Of a stretch of DNA of 64,000 nt, positions 34,901-46,103 are shown one piece after another. Under the pieces are notes generated by a model that was not told the origin of the DNA, searched no databases, and saw only the letters and a list, made by a program, of their open reading frames with translations. The DNA is from Lithospermum erythrorhizon. Its lineage: Eukaryota; Streptophyta; Magnoliopsida; Boraginales; Boraginaceae. Where the stretch lies: the NCBI GenBank assembly GCA_019722365.1, contig JADFUC010001894.1:62001-126000 (forward strand). Direction: 5' to 3'. How positions within the stretch are numbered: position 1 is the stretch's first letter; every line of letters begins with the position of its first letter. The position numbers were made by a program, and so were the translations under genes.

Positions 34901-35481
34901 AAAAGATAACTCTCTTGTGATTACTATAAGGTGTCTTTGTGGGTAAGTTGTTGACGTGGTGTGGATTTATCGGTGTTAGTTGGAAAGCCATTAAGGAAAG
35001 ATTTATCTTGTGGTGAGTAGCATATAAAATATAACTCTTGAGGTATATAGTCTTTATATAGGTAAGGGACTTGAATTATCCTTGTTTGTATAATAAGGTG
35101 GGTTAACTTCTGTGATATTTGTATTCCTCGGCTTTTAGGCGACTCTATTCTACATGGTAGTTTTATGCCTAAGTTGTTGGGATAGCGTACCGGAGTGGCG
35201 ATGGTGGCAGAACCTCATGATCATGCTTTATCTTCTTTGGAGTTTGTTTATGCGTAATAATTATTGTTGTCTCGAGTTGTAAAACAGAGTTGTTGATGTT
35301 ATTTATATTATTACTTTAGATTTGTCCAGTGTTGGTTAGTGCTGCCGATGGATGAGTTGTATTATTTTATTATCACTTACGTAAGTCATTTTTATAGTTA
35401 TCCATCGTTGAGTGACTCACGATTATTCGAGGTTGATGGCGGTCCTAACCTCGGGGGGGAGCCACAGGCGAGGTAGTTGCA
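31957..35481 (+). repeat. Solo Tekay-like gypsy LTR of about 3.5 kb
   Basis: Begins TGCGTAATAACCG and ends AGGTAGTTGCA after a CCTAACCTCGGGG motif, both like the ends of the other gypsy LTRs here. It shares leader, GTTGACTTT words and the GGTGAGTACTTAT block with 62790-64000 and (on the minus strand) with 3810-6475. No primer-binding site or gag follows, so it is solo or truncated. I did not find a clear target duplication. Confidence 0.75.
33774..34075 (+). repeat. Tandem repeat of about 100-bp period inside the solo LTR
   Basis: Three units start near 33781, 33880 and 33976. Each has a GTATGA-T-T-TATGATCACTTT block, then GTGTCGGT-TGGCCTTATACTT and a short TATAAG-GCGGT linker. The minus strand of the array carries an 82-codon open frame that is only a by-product of the repetition. 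Confidence 0.85.
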
Positions 35482-36499
35482 AATCAACTGAGGAGAGCAC
35501 CAACTAACCATAATAGGATTTCACACACAGTCACATTGTATCAAGATCGTATGACGTCGATTCAGGTGATATCGGATTATAGGTCCGTTGATTCCAACAA
35601 ATACCGGATACATGGGTCAATGATTACATAATGGTAATCCCCATGAGACCGTTGATTCTAGAAGAATAGCCGGAAATATCACATAATAAATGCAACTCAA
35701 AATCATATCCTTTCCTTAATAATGAGCTGCTATATCATCTAGTTCTAGGCAACACAACTAATGGCTAATGATCACAAAATGAAAGATAATGGATTTATGG
35801 ATAGAAACAGCAGGATTTTTTTCTTCAAATAAACAAATGGATCCGCTATTGTTAGTATTCATAAAAATTTAATATATCAAACTTATGCATAATTCAATAT
35901 AAAATCAAGAAAATACCACAAACAAAAATTCAAATTGAGGAAAGAAAAAAAATATAACTTTAAGTATTTACTTACATCAAATATCCATTTGATGATTGAT
36001 GAAAAATTTAACATTTGAGTTCAGTTTTAAATAATTATATTTGAGTTTCAATTAGGTATTAGTGTATTAGAGATATGAAATAAGCACTAGTAGTCACTGA
36101 TCAATTTGTACTCTTTTTGTTATCACTGCTTCTAAATCTGACAGGGTTTGCCTTCTTCTTTTTATTATATTTTTTTAATTTTGATGTTTTTTGTTTTTAT
36201 CATGTTGAACATGTGGGCTGTGGGGCCCAAAGGGATGAGGCCATGTGTAGGCAACCAAGCAGCACATTTCATTAGTCGGTGAATATGTCATGCAATGTTT
36301 GGCTATCTTTAAATGCTGATTTAGTCAATAAACATCTTGCTCATTGTTCAACACCATAAGTTAACCTTATCGAAAGAAAGTGAGTGACTTCAAAAGTTTA
36401 TCCATTATATGACCCAATTATAATCATTTTGCCTAAATATTCTTGAAATCAAGCGTCTCGTATCGCTCAAGATTTGAAAACTCTTGTAATGTCGTGTTG
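35482..36499. other. Unassigned sequence
   Basis: No protein motif found. A near repeat of CCGTTGATTC--A-AA-AAATA-CCGG occurs at about 35586 and 35652. The remainder is AT-rich and has only short frames. Confidence 0.4.
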
Positions 36500-37290
36500 G
36501 ATATCTATCTTCGTCTGTTATGAACAAGTCAAACATTTGGCTTGAACTCAACAATCTCCTTTTGTTTTAGGTCTGATAGCAAGTTCTTAGATCGCGATAC
36601 ATCTTAGTATTACTGAGTTACATATTCTATATATGGGCATATAGATATTAAAAAGTTATCTCTTCGATTCATCAAATTAAAAAGTACTATAAAATCTATA
36701 TATTCTCATTCTTTCTTACTCAATTACCCTCATGACCTCTCATGCTTCTATTGTGATTCCCATATTTGCTTTCAAGAAGAATCGGTTTGCTATTAATTGT
36801 GCCAAAATATTTTCATCAATTCCAACTCCAAAATTAACATCAATGTATTTCATATCTGAAAATGGTTCACTTTCCAAGATCTTCAAAACAATAATCTTTC
36901 ATTTACACCCAATGCAAGTCATAGTCAGTAAATTATTTCCATCTTCCTTTTTGTTGTAAGTTCAAGTCCCTAGAAAGATACCTCAAAATCTTATGATCCT
37001 TAAAGGTTAGACATCTAACACCATAAAGATAATGTATCCAAATCTTAATAGTAAGAACTATAGCAGCCAACTCCAGATCATGAGTTGTATAATCTCATTC
37101 ATGGTTTCCAATTGTCATGATCCATATGGTAACTTACTTTGCTTCATGCTCCGTTATAACAAATCCATGACCCTCTATGCAAATTATTTTTAGCTAGCGA
37201 TCATCTAATCCTAACAAAATATTAGAATCTTGAGTTGTTGTCAACATTACCTTGATCTCGTCAAAATGTGGGCTCCAAACACCGACCATT
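36500..37290 (-). pseudogene. Ty3/gypsy RNase H and integrase zinc-module fragment
   Basis: Minus-strand frames show a HDLEL-like segment, IHYLYGV- and RDLNLQQK-like words (about 37110-36960, end of RNase H), then the variable linker and NTKMYRDLRT...FVSKCLTCQ-like residues (about 36610-36510) of the integrase H2C2 zinc module. Many stops and frameshifts. No LTR can be assigned to it; the copia-type LTR lies just upstream. Confidence 0.7.
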
Positions 37291-37409
37291 ACTAATGGTA
37301 TATCCTTCCTAGTTAATTTGTTTCATGAATATTGAAATAATTAAATAAATATCTTATAAATCATTTTTAATACCTAAGCGAGAACCCAACAAGCTTTTCA
37401 CTTTCATAG

Positions 37410-38342
37410 TGTTGAAAAATTACGCAACTTGTTCATAAAAAATAAACAAATGCAACCAAGATCGAATAAATGTATAATAACGAATTATGAAAAACATATA
37501 CAATGTAATTCATACACGTATGAATACGAGAGTACTTACAAATGCAGCGAAAATGATGAACTTTCAATCTCCCGAATCCTACATTTGAATCCCTCAGCGC
37601 CTCGGTGAAATGCCTCGGTTAGTCCCACAAGGCGGTTGAATCATGCGTTGGACTTGCTAGAATCAGCGAACAGTGGACAAGAGTTTTGAGTCGAATCTTG
37701 GCTGAAAAACAAGGAGAGAGAAGGGAGGGGTGGCGAAAATGGGAGAGAGGATGATAATATGAAAAATTATTAAGTTTTCATTTCATCTTTTTTCTTTATG
37801 TTGTCCTCTTGGTTTCGTCGAATAAACATTTCGTTGATAAATAGTTAGCTGGGTTAAAGGCGTTAACTAACTTATTACTAAACGAGTAAGTAATAACAAG
37901 TTACTAATAAGCTTTCCTCGTTAAATCGTCAATTGAAATAGAAATTTAATTGATTCGGTTTTGTCACGATTTGTATTTTACATTATCGATGTAAAATACC
38001 GTTAGATATACCGTTGATTTGATCAACTCCCAATTTAACAATTTTGATTTAATTCCGTCATGGAATATGGCTTCAACGTCATTGTATGTGTGGCACGAAA
38101 CCAGAGACAATATTAGCCGTATAATAATATAATTGAAAATTATTATATAGGTTATGTATGAATCTGTGATCACGGCAAAACGCGATATTGTCGTGAGTTG
38201 AATTTTAGTAATTTATAATTCTTATTTAGTGAAATAAACTTAGTTTGAAATGTCTCGTTTTAAACTAAAAGCTAGTAAATAAATTGTTCTGAATTATCAC
38301 TTGGCAGACGTAGTATAGATATCGAATCTGCGATTTCCAACA
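37410..38342 (-). repeat. Copia-type LTR, copy C
   Basis: Minus strand starts TGTTGGAAATCGCAG at 38342; the plus-strand edge TGTTGAAAAATTACGCAACTTG (37410) resembles the edge at 3693. Shared internal words with copies A and B include GTTGAATC near 37635, AAGTTACTAATAAG, TTGATTTGATCAACTCCCAATTTA and TATGTGTG. The sequences flanking the two sides differ (CATAG left, CTCTT right), so there is no intact target duplication. Confidence 0.7.
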
Positions 38343-39030
38343 CTCTTCAGCCCCCTTGAGTAAATCCATTGTCTGTAATCTGGCCTTTTTTGCTCAGGTT
38401 GTTCTTTGAAACCCTCAACCAGATCCTTTTGATACTCAACCACAGCCAATGCCACCTTCTCTAATCTCATTAAGTTTCAACTGCTCTGGCCTTCTAGATG
38501 CCCAGTTTCATGCCCCTTCACATCCCCAATGCTCGTCACTTTATTCTTGGGTTGCCAAACCTTTGAATGCATAAGTTTACTTCTAGATTTTACACCATAA
38601 TTCTCAGCTATTACATTGTGAGGTACAAGTTTTCAGATTTCCCTGGTTGAGGCATACCATCAAACAATTGGTGTGTAGGCCTGTCCTCCCTCAACCTTCG
38701 CTTACAAGCCTTCTAATTATGCCCAATATGTGAAAAATATGAGCAGAATAGAGGGACAACATCATATAAAACTCTAACCCAAAACCCTTCCCTAAATTCT
38801 TGAGATACTTCATCTTCAAACCTAATCCAAATAGAGTCTACCAAAGGCTTTGAAACATCTAATTCTACACAAACTCTAGCTGAACTCAAATTAACTCTAC
38901 TAATATTCTTGGGGTCAACTTTAAAGAGAGGCTTACTGAGTTCAAGTTAAGAGAGATAGACATTAATGTTTTCCTTCAAACATAAATAAAGAGGTGAGCC
39001 TTCAATTCCAGAATCCAAATAGGTGAAATT
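38343..39030 (-). pseudogene. LINE ORF1 fragment (DUF4283/CCHC type)
   Basis: The minus-strand translation contains SSARVCVELDVSKPLVDSIW (about 38890-38830) followed by FCSYFSHIGHN-KACKRR (about 38750-38700). This is the plant L1-like ORF1 arrangement: a DUF4283-type RNA-binding part, then a CCHC knuckle. Here the second cysteine is Phe and a stop lies inside the knuckle. ORF1 protein binds the LINE RNA. The endonuclease ORF at 61341 may belong to a related family but is on the other strand. Confidence 0.75.
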
Positions 39031-39031
39031 A

Positions 39032-39061
39032 GGCCGGGTCTCCTTTCGGCCGGACCTGGCC
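39032..39061. repeat. Short GC-rich inverted repeat
   Basis: GGCCGGGTC (39032-39040) pairs with GACCTGGCC (39053-39061) with one mismatch, forming a small hairpin between the LINE fragment and Gypsy-3. Possibly only chance. Confidence 0.6.
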
Positions 39062-39158
39062 CATTAGGCTTTAAAATGGTGCAAGCATAGAGACACCTAA
39101 AGATTAGTCGAGATAGACGTTACCTAGGAGGATAACTCTAGGCGATGGAAAAGATGGG

Positions 39159-41368
39159 GTTAACTGACTCACCCCAAAGTCGGCCGTTCTGAAGTTAAGA
39201 TCATTAGCAATATGCAAATTAAATGTCGATGGATAATAGTAACAAATATGACCTCTTGACATTAAACAAAGACAAAAGCTACCAATCATCGTGGTGTTAA
39301 AAGCCAATAGCATCCAACAAAAACAAATGACAAAGCTGACATGATCGCTTGAATAATGCAATGCGAGGATGCGTCATAAATCGAAATATAACATAGGAAA
39401 AGTATGACAACGGACCCCCATTTAAAATACAATACACAAGTCACAAGAAACATAAGTCGACAAGGAAATGGTGATGAGGACTACATGCACTTCACCCAAG
39501 TATCATACTCCCCGATCTTCATGACTCACGATGCGGATGCCGGCCACCTCAACGATCGCTCCTAAAGACATGAGGCATAAACGCCCCATTACATAGAAAG
39601 AATCCTTCATAAAGGCGAGTGAGTACAAATACCCACAGTTTAATCACTCACATATAATCATACTTATCTTATAACATATGCATATACATTAACCGGGCTA
39701 CAATGAATAGCTGACTACAAATCATAGAATCCTCTTATAAAATATCACGTAATACTATACCCACTGATTATAGCCATCGATAACGCATATTCATTTAGAG
39801 CCGTCTCAACACACAAATAATCAAATGAGAGTCCACCTCCTGAAAATAGTAACTAAATAGAATCCACCTCCACAAATAATCGGATAGAGAAATCCACCTC
39901 CACAAACAATAAACAAATGAGAATCCACCTCACAAAATAATTAGGTAGAATCACCTCAATCCTCCCGACCTGACTACCTACGATATGCATATCACGAACC
40001 TCAGAATCTGTTTACCCGCTCGATATGCATATCACGCTGAACTTTCTCACGATTAAAGGCCACCCCAGCTCCACTACGCTATCATGATCAAAATAAACAC
40101 GCACAGTTACACAAACGGCCTGACCACAGCGACACAAGTACACCACAAACACCGTGGTATAACCCTGACAGCCTGCAGTCTCATAACATGAATCATAATC
40201 ACAACTATCTCATAACATTAATCTCAATAACTCAATACACATGTCAAAATAGTCCCATGACAAAACACATGCAAAATATATAAACATAATATATATGAAG
40301 GGTTCCCATCGTGAGATTTGTACTCACCTCGAGCCAAAAGCAATAGTGATCACTCTAGGTAGTCCACGTGTTAGGTCCGGGCTCAACTCCTATTCAAAGA
40401 AATTATACATTATAACACATTCCGTAGAATAACCTCTCTTAACATCTATTTAAACCCGAGTATTATACCACATCTCACAATTCAAAATAACCACCTTAAA
40501 CGATCATCCTATCCCCCAAAATTAGTATACAACTTCTAAAATTTCAAATGCTTACATTCTAAATACGTCTCAATATTAGAGTCATCCTTTATTACCCCGA
40601 CAATAACACTTTAATCACATTCTAATCAATCCAACAATCAATCGTCAACTAATTAAACCATTAAAATGGCCTCTGATTCAAACACTAACTACTATACCAA
40701 CTTTCCCCCGAGCTTTCTCGGCCTAATCTCTACCCGATCCATATCCAAACCAATGCTTCTATTCCCAAAATAACTATATTGAAGTCATCTAACCTCATAT
40801 TACAATTTAAAAGTTAATTTAGAAAAAGTAACCCTCAACATACACCACTTTCTAACCCCAATAATGAAGTCCAAGATCTAAAAGTCAACACAAAACTCAA
40901 ATATATAAAGTCAACTCAAGCCTTAAATGGAGAGAGAGATTTAAAAGATTAAGCTTACCTATGATAATCTCAAGATAAGAACAAGATTTGATGGATTTGG
41001 TTTCAACAAGTTTCACCAAGCAAATGAAGAAAAACTAAGCTTAGAGTCTTATGGGGTTCGGCCCCTATGTGGAGAAGAAGGAGATTTTTCTTTTTTTTTT
41101 ATTTGGAAGATGAAGAAATGAGTTAGTGGTGGTAGGTGGAAGATATTTAAGTGGAGTTTAGGTCTCGTTTGGTTCACAATTTCGCTTCTCTTCTCGGTTT
41201 AACAACATAACTCAAACATGTGTCAAATTAAATTTCTATCCTCAAAATATATTATCGTCCAACCCATATTATCATTATTCGATTTCAAATTTTAACTTTA
41301 ACCACAAAACACTCAACGGGCAACTAAAATCATATTAAAATAATGCTTATACGGAACTCGTTATTTCA
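39159..41368 (-). repeat. Gypsy-3 3' LTR
   Basis: Minus strand begins TGAAATAACGAGTTCCGTATA at 41368 and ends near GAGTCAGTTAA, as in Gypsy-1. A minisatellite of GAATCCACCTCCACAAATAA-type units lies at 39830-39965, the complement of the Gypsy-1 LTR array. Confidence 0.85.
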
Positions 41369-42960
41369 ATCTACCACCTAATAAAAGTTTCGTCCTCGAA
41401 ATTTTCAACACCAACGCCAGATTCAACAAAGCTTGCTCATCTCATTAATTCACATATTAACACATATTATAACACAATGTTTAAGAACTAACCTTCTATT
41501 TCGAAAAGATCGCGGATCTGATTTTGACATGCTCTCTCGTTCCCGTAAACTTCCCTCCACTCGTTGATTTCGCCCTGACACCTTAACAACCACAACATTA
41601 TTTTGCAACACCTTTTCCTTTCGATCAAAATTTTTCACGGTTTCTCTTCATATGTGAGTCCTCTCGAAGCTCCGTTGGTTGTGACTCCAAGATATGGGAT
41701 TCGTCGGGATATGCTTCCTGGTATATTCTCTCCAATTACGGAGGCAAGGCTAAGCGATAGGCCACGAACCAACTCATCCAAAATCTCCATCTGAGGCCAG
41801 ATGCTCTCGTGGACTCAGCTTCCCTCTCTTCCGAATCTCAGTATTACACACCACGGGATATTCTCAGAATACTTTATCACCAATTCGAACTTTAAATCCA
41901 CCGTGACGATCTGCATACATCTTTTTCTATCTTCCGCCACTTTCGGTCTTTGTTATCAATTTATTATATCACGACCTTTCGCCATCTCAGAGCAGGTACA
42001 CTTTCTATCTCCTACTTCGTTTCCAAAAGCCGGGTCCCTCATTTCTTTGCATCCTGATGCCTCAGGTGTCATCATCCTCGTCTTGGCACGTGGAAGCTAT
42101 TATTATATGCAAACTCCACTTTTTGGCCATTCATCATCCTAATTTAAGGAAAGTTCAACACAAGCCCTTGACATATCCTCGATGATGCTTTGAATTGTTC
42201 TCTACATTGCCCGTCGGTAGTTAGTTGATGTACTCAAATTGACTCTCGACCCGTCGGCTTCCTGAAACCCTTTCCAAAATACGGAGGTGAATCTAGCATC
42301 TCGATCGTATAGTGAATCTTTGGCGCTCCATGAAATGCCTGATATGATCAACATACAACCTTTCCAAGCGCTTTCGGGACCCGTCGTCGATTTAATTGGT
42401 AAGAAATGGTGATTTAAATGATCTATCCTGTCGCCCAAATACCATCATTCTTCTCAATATCCTCGAGTCGAAAAAAAATCCATCGTAATATGCTCCCAAG
42501 TCTACTCTGGAATAGGAAGGGGTTCCGATAGCCCCGCTGGATGTCGGTGTTCGATCTTCACTGTTAATGAGTCAAACATTTGATACAAACTCGGCAATTT
42601 CCACTCTTTAAATAATTTAGACCACCAATACCACTTTGCTCTTAAGTCTCGATACATCTTTGTACCGCAGGATGCATATTATATACAGGGCATTATGAGT
42701 TTAGGTCAAAATCTCCTTTTTAGCTCTTGTGAGTAAGGCACGAATAATCTACCTTGCTTGTAAAGGCTCCATCCTCTCTGCATCCACAAAATCCGATGCT
42801 GCTTCCGGTTTCCGTCTTGATTATCTTCGCGACTTCTCATGCTTTGCATTGCCACTTTCAGTATCCGATCCAAGAAGAGCAGTCGAACTCTTATTTGCGT
42901 AACAAACGCCATCAGCTCCACTCAAAATTAACACCAAGTTGTAATTTCATTCAATGGCTC
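41369..42960 (-). pseudogene. Gypsy-3 integrase remnant
   Basis: Minus-strand frames show the zinc-module leader YKQGRLFVPYSQELK (about 42750-42710), then the core words FLPIKSTTGPE and DRDARFTSVFWKGFQEA (about 42390-42250; the Asp of DRDARF is the second catalytic aspartate of the DDE triad), and the tail word RKYIP with an SQP-like segment near 41700. Frames shift several times. Confidence 0.8.
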
Positions 42961-44170
42961 ATAACGCTCACTTACGACATGCATCAGCTACATTCGCCTT
43001 TCCGGGATGATACTTTCAATGGAAACATCATAATGCGCTAATAAACTCTCCATCCACGCCCATTTTCGGATTCAAATCTCTCTCGTGGGAGATGTTTCAA
43101 ACTTTGGCGATCGGTAAAAATTTGGCAAATCACTTTCCCTTACAAATAATGCCTCCCAAATCAGATGCAGAACCTGATTGCAGCTAGTTCAATCGTGTGT
43201 CGGTAATTCTTCTCATGATTTCTGTTGTCGCGATGCATAAGCTACTACTGCCCACCATGTTAAATTCCTTTGCAGAACATCTGACCACGATGTGATGCAT
43301 CATATACACATTATAGCCATCATCTTGTAGGAAGAATCAATCTTGTGATGATCAATTTCTCTTTCAACTCATTGAAGCACCATTCACAATCCTCCTCCCG
43401 AAACAAATGGCTCCGCTTCTGATCAGCACGGTCATGGGTATTACTGATAATTGAAAAGTCACTGTATAAATCTCCGATGGTATCCTTGAACCGAAACTTC
43501 TTATTTGTTAACACTCGTGGAGTGGTTCCAGGTTCATCGCAGCTTCAACTTTTGAGAGTCAATACTTATACCCTCTCATGAAAATAAACTGACCCGAAGC
43601 GCACATGACCAAAATTCACATGGAAAATTTAGCATACAATTCATTTCCTGAGAAGTCTCGGCACAATTCTCAAGTGGTCTTAAAATTGCTCTCCTGCTAC
43701 TGAATATATCAAAATATGCGTCAATGAACACCACCACAAATTTATCCATGTAGGCGGAACACCGATTAATAAGGTCCATAAGCAGCTGGGGTGCGTTAAA
43801 TCGACCCAAATGGCATCACCAGCTTCGTGATGCCGTATCTTGTTCTAAATGCCAACCGATATCATTTTCCTTAATCCTCAAGCGTGGTAGTACATTACTC
43901 GAAGTTAATCTTAGAAAATACCGGGTATCCACCGATTGATCAAATAGATCATCAATCTAGGCAAGGGATATCGATTCTTAAAGAGTGTTACTTTATTAGG
44001 CTATAATCGATACACAACCTCGAGAGATCCATCTTCTTCTTAACAAATAGCAGGGGAGACTTTAAGGTGAACTACTTGGGCGAATGAATCCTGTCAACAA
44101 TTCTTTTGAATTGCGTCTTCCCAACTCCTTTAACTGCAAGGGCAAATTCTGCATAGGGTATAGAAATCGG
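42961..44170 (-). pseudogene. Gypsy-3 reverse transcriptase and RNase H remnant
   Basis: The minus frame from 43809 reads NAPQLLMDLINRCSAYMDKF then VVVFIDAYFDIFS, a frame-damaged FIDDILIYS catalytic box (about 43700-43735), and the frame from 43514 contains EEDCEWCFNELKEKLI from the RT-RNase H connection. The box itself has small indels, so it could not polymerise DNA. Confidence 0.8.
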
Positions 44171-44560
44171 ACTAGTACTAGGAAGTAATTCTAGCGGAAA
44201 ATACACCTCTCGCTCAGAGGAAGTCGGCAACTCTCGGGAAATACATCCAACATGCTCTCTGCTGACATGCACTCTCTCGAGATCGATCTTCTCCTTGCTG
44301 TGGCAAACCAACCACCGGGCAAGATAAGCAACAAATCCACTTCTGACATCTTATGGGCAACTAAAGCAGAAATGAGACAAGAGGAAAGAATTTTTCTATC
44401 ACCTAGGAAGAGAGTTTTAGATTTTCGAGGACTAGATATTTCAATCTTCTTAAGATGACAATCTATCCTTGCATGATATCTGACGATCCATCCCAGAATA
44501 AGATCAAAAATCATTCGTCTCAAGGTACCCATCCAGTCTTAGACTTTCAACGGAGTTAGA
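44171..44560 (-). pseudogene. Gypsy-3 protease end and RT N-terminal linker
   Basis: The minus frame 44532-44191 reads a FDLILGWIVRYHARIDCH segment (equivalent of the protease-end DLILGMDWL motif), and then a linker ending DVFPESCRLPLSER, the DVFPEELPGLPPER motif of gypsy RT with a shift. The preceding active-site region is not readable. Confidence 0.75.
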
Positions 44561-44599
44561 ATTAAGTGGTATAGCAAGAATTTTACCGAGTTATAAGAA

Positions 44600-46080
44600 T
44601 ATCAAGGAAAATTTGGAGATATGAAAGAATGAGTAGCTCCCGAGAATCAAGCAGACTTTGCTTCAGCCCACATAAATTTAGAGCACTTATTTACCATTCT
44701 CGGGGAATCCACGAGCTTCTGGCGGAGTAGCGCAAATATCCCGGACCACGACTAGTTCGACACACCTTGACTGAGTACGTGACATTACGACTATTTCGAC
44801 TCCGCTTTAAGCTTCCTCTACCACTGAACCGACCTCCACGGTTTCCTTGATAACCTCCTCTAATCGGCTGCACTGGAGTGAATGTGCTAGTACTTCCACT
44901 AACACCCTGCCTCTAGGGACAATCAACAACAATGTGCCCTTCCTGGCGACATCGATAACAGACCCTGACCACAGTCTCGGCATTCACGGCTCTATGGCCG
45001 GTTTACATGGCGGAAACACCCGTTGTTACTCTGCCTCTGATAACCTCTTTGAATCCCCGGACGATTAAAGACACAGGCACGAAACAATAGTGCTGAATTG
45101 AAATTAGTAGAAGGGCAGGCCGACTACAGGCACATGTGATCGCGTTGAAATGGGCGTCCAGAACCCAGAACTTCGGTATCCACACGAACCGTCATATCTT
45201 ATCTTTTCTCCCCCACGACTGGACCTCAGCCAAATCCATCTCTGTAAGGCGTCATTCGCTAGTTCATGGAAGGTTGCATAATTCTTGAGGGAGCCAATCT
45301 AGTGATGCGGATCTCCCGGTTCATTCCTTCCACGAATCTCGATCCTCTTCCCCTCATTAGGATTCGCCTCCGAGTAGGCAGGTGAGATCAACGAATCTTT
45401 TCTCGTAATTCATTTATATTTACGCTTGCTTATTGGATGATTCTCTCTCTAGGCGACATATGCAAGTAAGACAAAAGCTCCCTCAAAATAATTTCCGCAG
45501 GCTGATCCCACAACACGATTAATGCACTTGGCCGCCAATCAAAGATGGGGTGTACATTCTCCGCCCGATCTAGAGCTCCACCTGTAATACGTAGCGTAGC
45601 GTGGTTCTCAGCGCGGTAACTCCGCTAGGCTCAAATATGCCTCAAATCTCGGAGGAACTCCAATGCCTGGATAGGGGAATGCGCTCCTGCCGAACTTTGG
45701 CGAGGCCCGGCAGGGGAAAGCGGTCGAATGGCTTATACGCAAGTCAGCCACACTGCGGCGAATTTTCACGTCTCTCGATCTCCACCAACATTTACCCGGA
45801 ATCACGTGGTCCCAGCGCTAGGCTGCATCGCGCCTCTGATCTTCCATATTTTTGCATCTATAAAGCGCCTCTACCTCCCACAGCACCTCTACCGCGGCTC
45901 CTCTCATTTTTGTTGCAGCCTTAAGCGAAACGGACCTCGTGGTGAATCCCAAACAGTCTGAAATAACAAAAAGAAAGGGAAGATCGAAACCCGCAAAGAA
46001 AACCCCTGATATCGGCAACTCTCACAACAAATATCAACCTACGCACATAACCACACAAGACACAATAAAGACCACAGACA
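44600..46080 (-). pseudogene. Gypsy-3 gag remnant with intact zinc knuckle
   Basis: Minus strand at about 44975-44920 reads VCYRCRQEGHIVVDCP, a complete C-X2-C-X4-H-X4-C nucleic-acid-binding box, followed by a Gly/Arg-rich segment (RGGYQGNRGGRFSGRG). Upstream gag sequence to about 46080 is broken into short frames. It is higher in GC than the surroundings. Confidence 0.75.
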
Positions 46081-46084
46081 TACA

Positions 46085-46103
46085 GGCTCACGATACCAAA
46101 ATT
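46085..46103 (-). other. Gypsy-3 primer-binding site
   Basis: Minus strand TTTTGGTATCGTGAGCC directly follows the LTR end (GGTCGTTAA), the same arrangement as at 12811-12836 in Gypsy-1. Confidence 0.75.
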
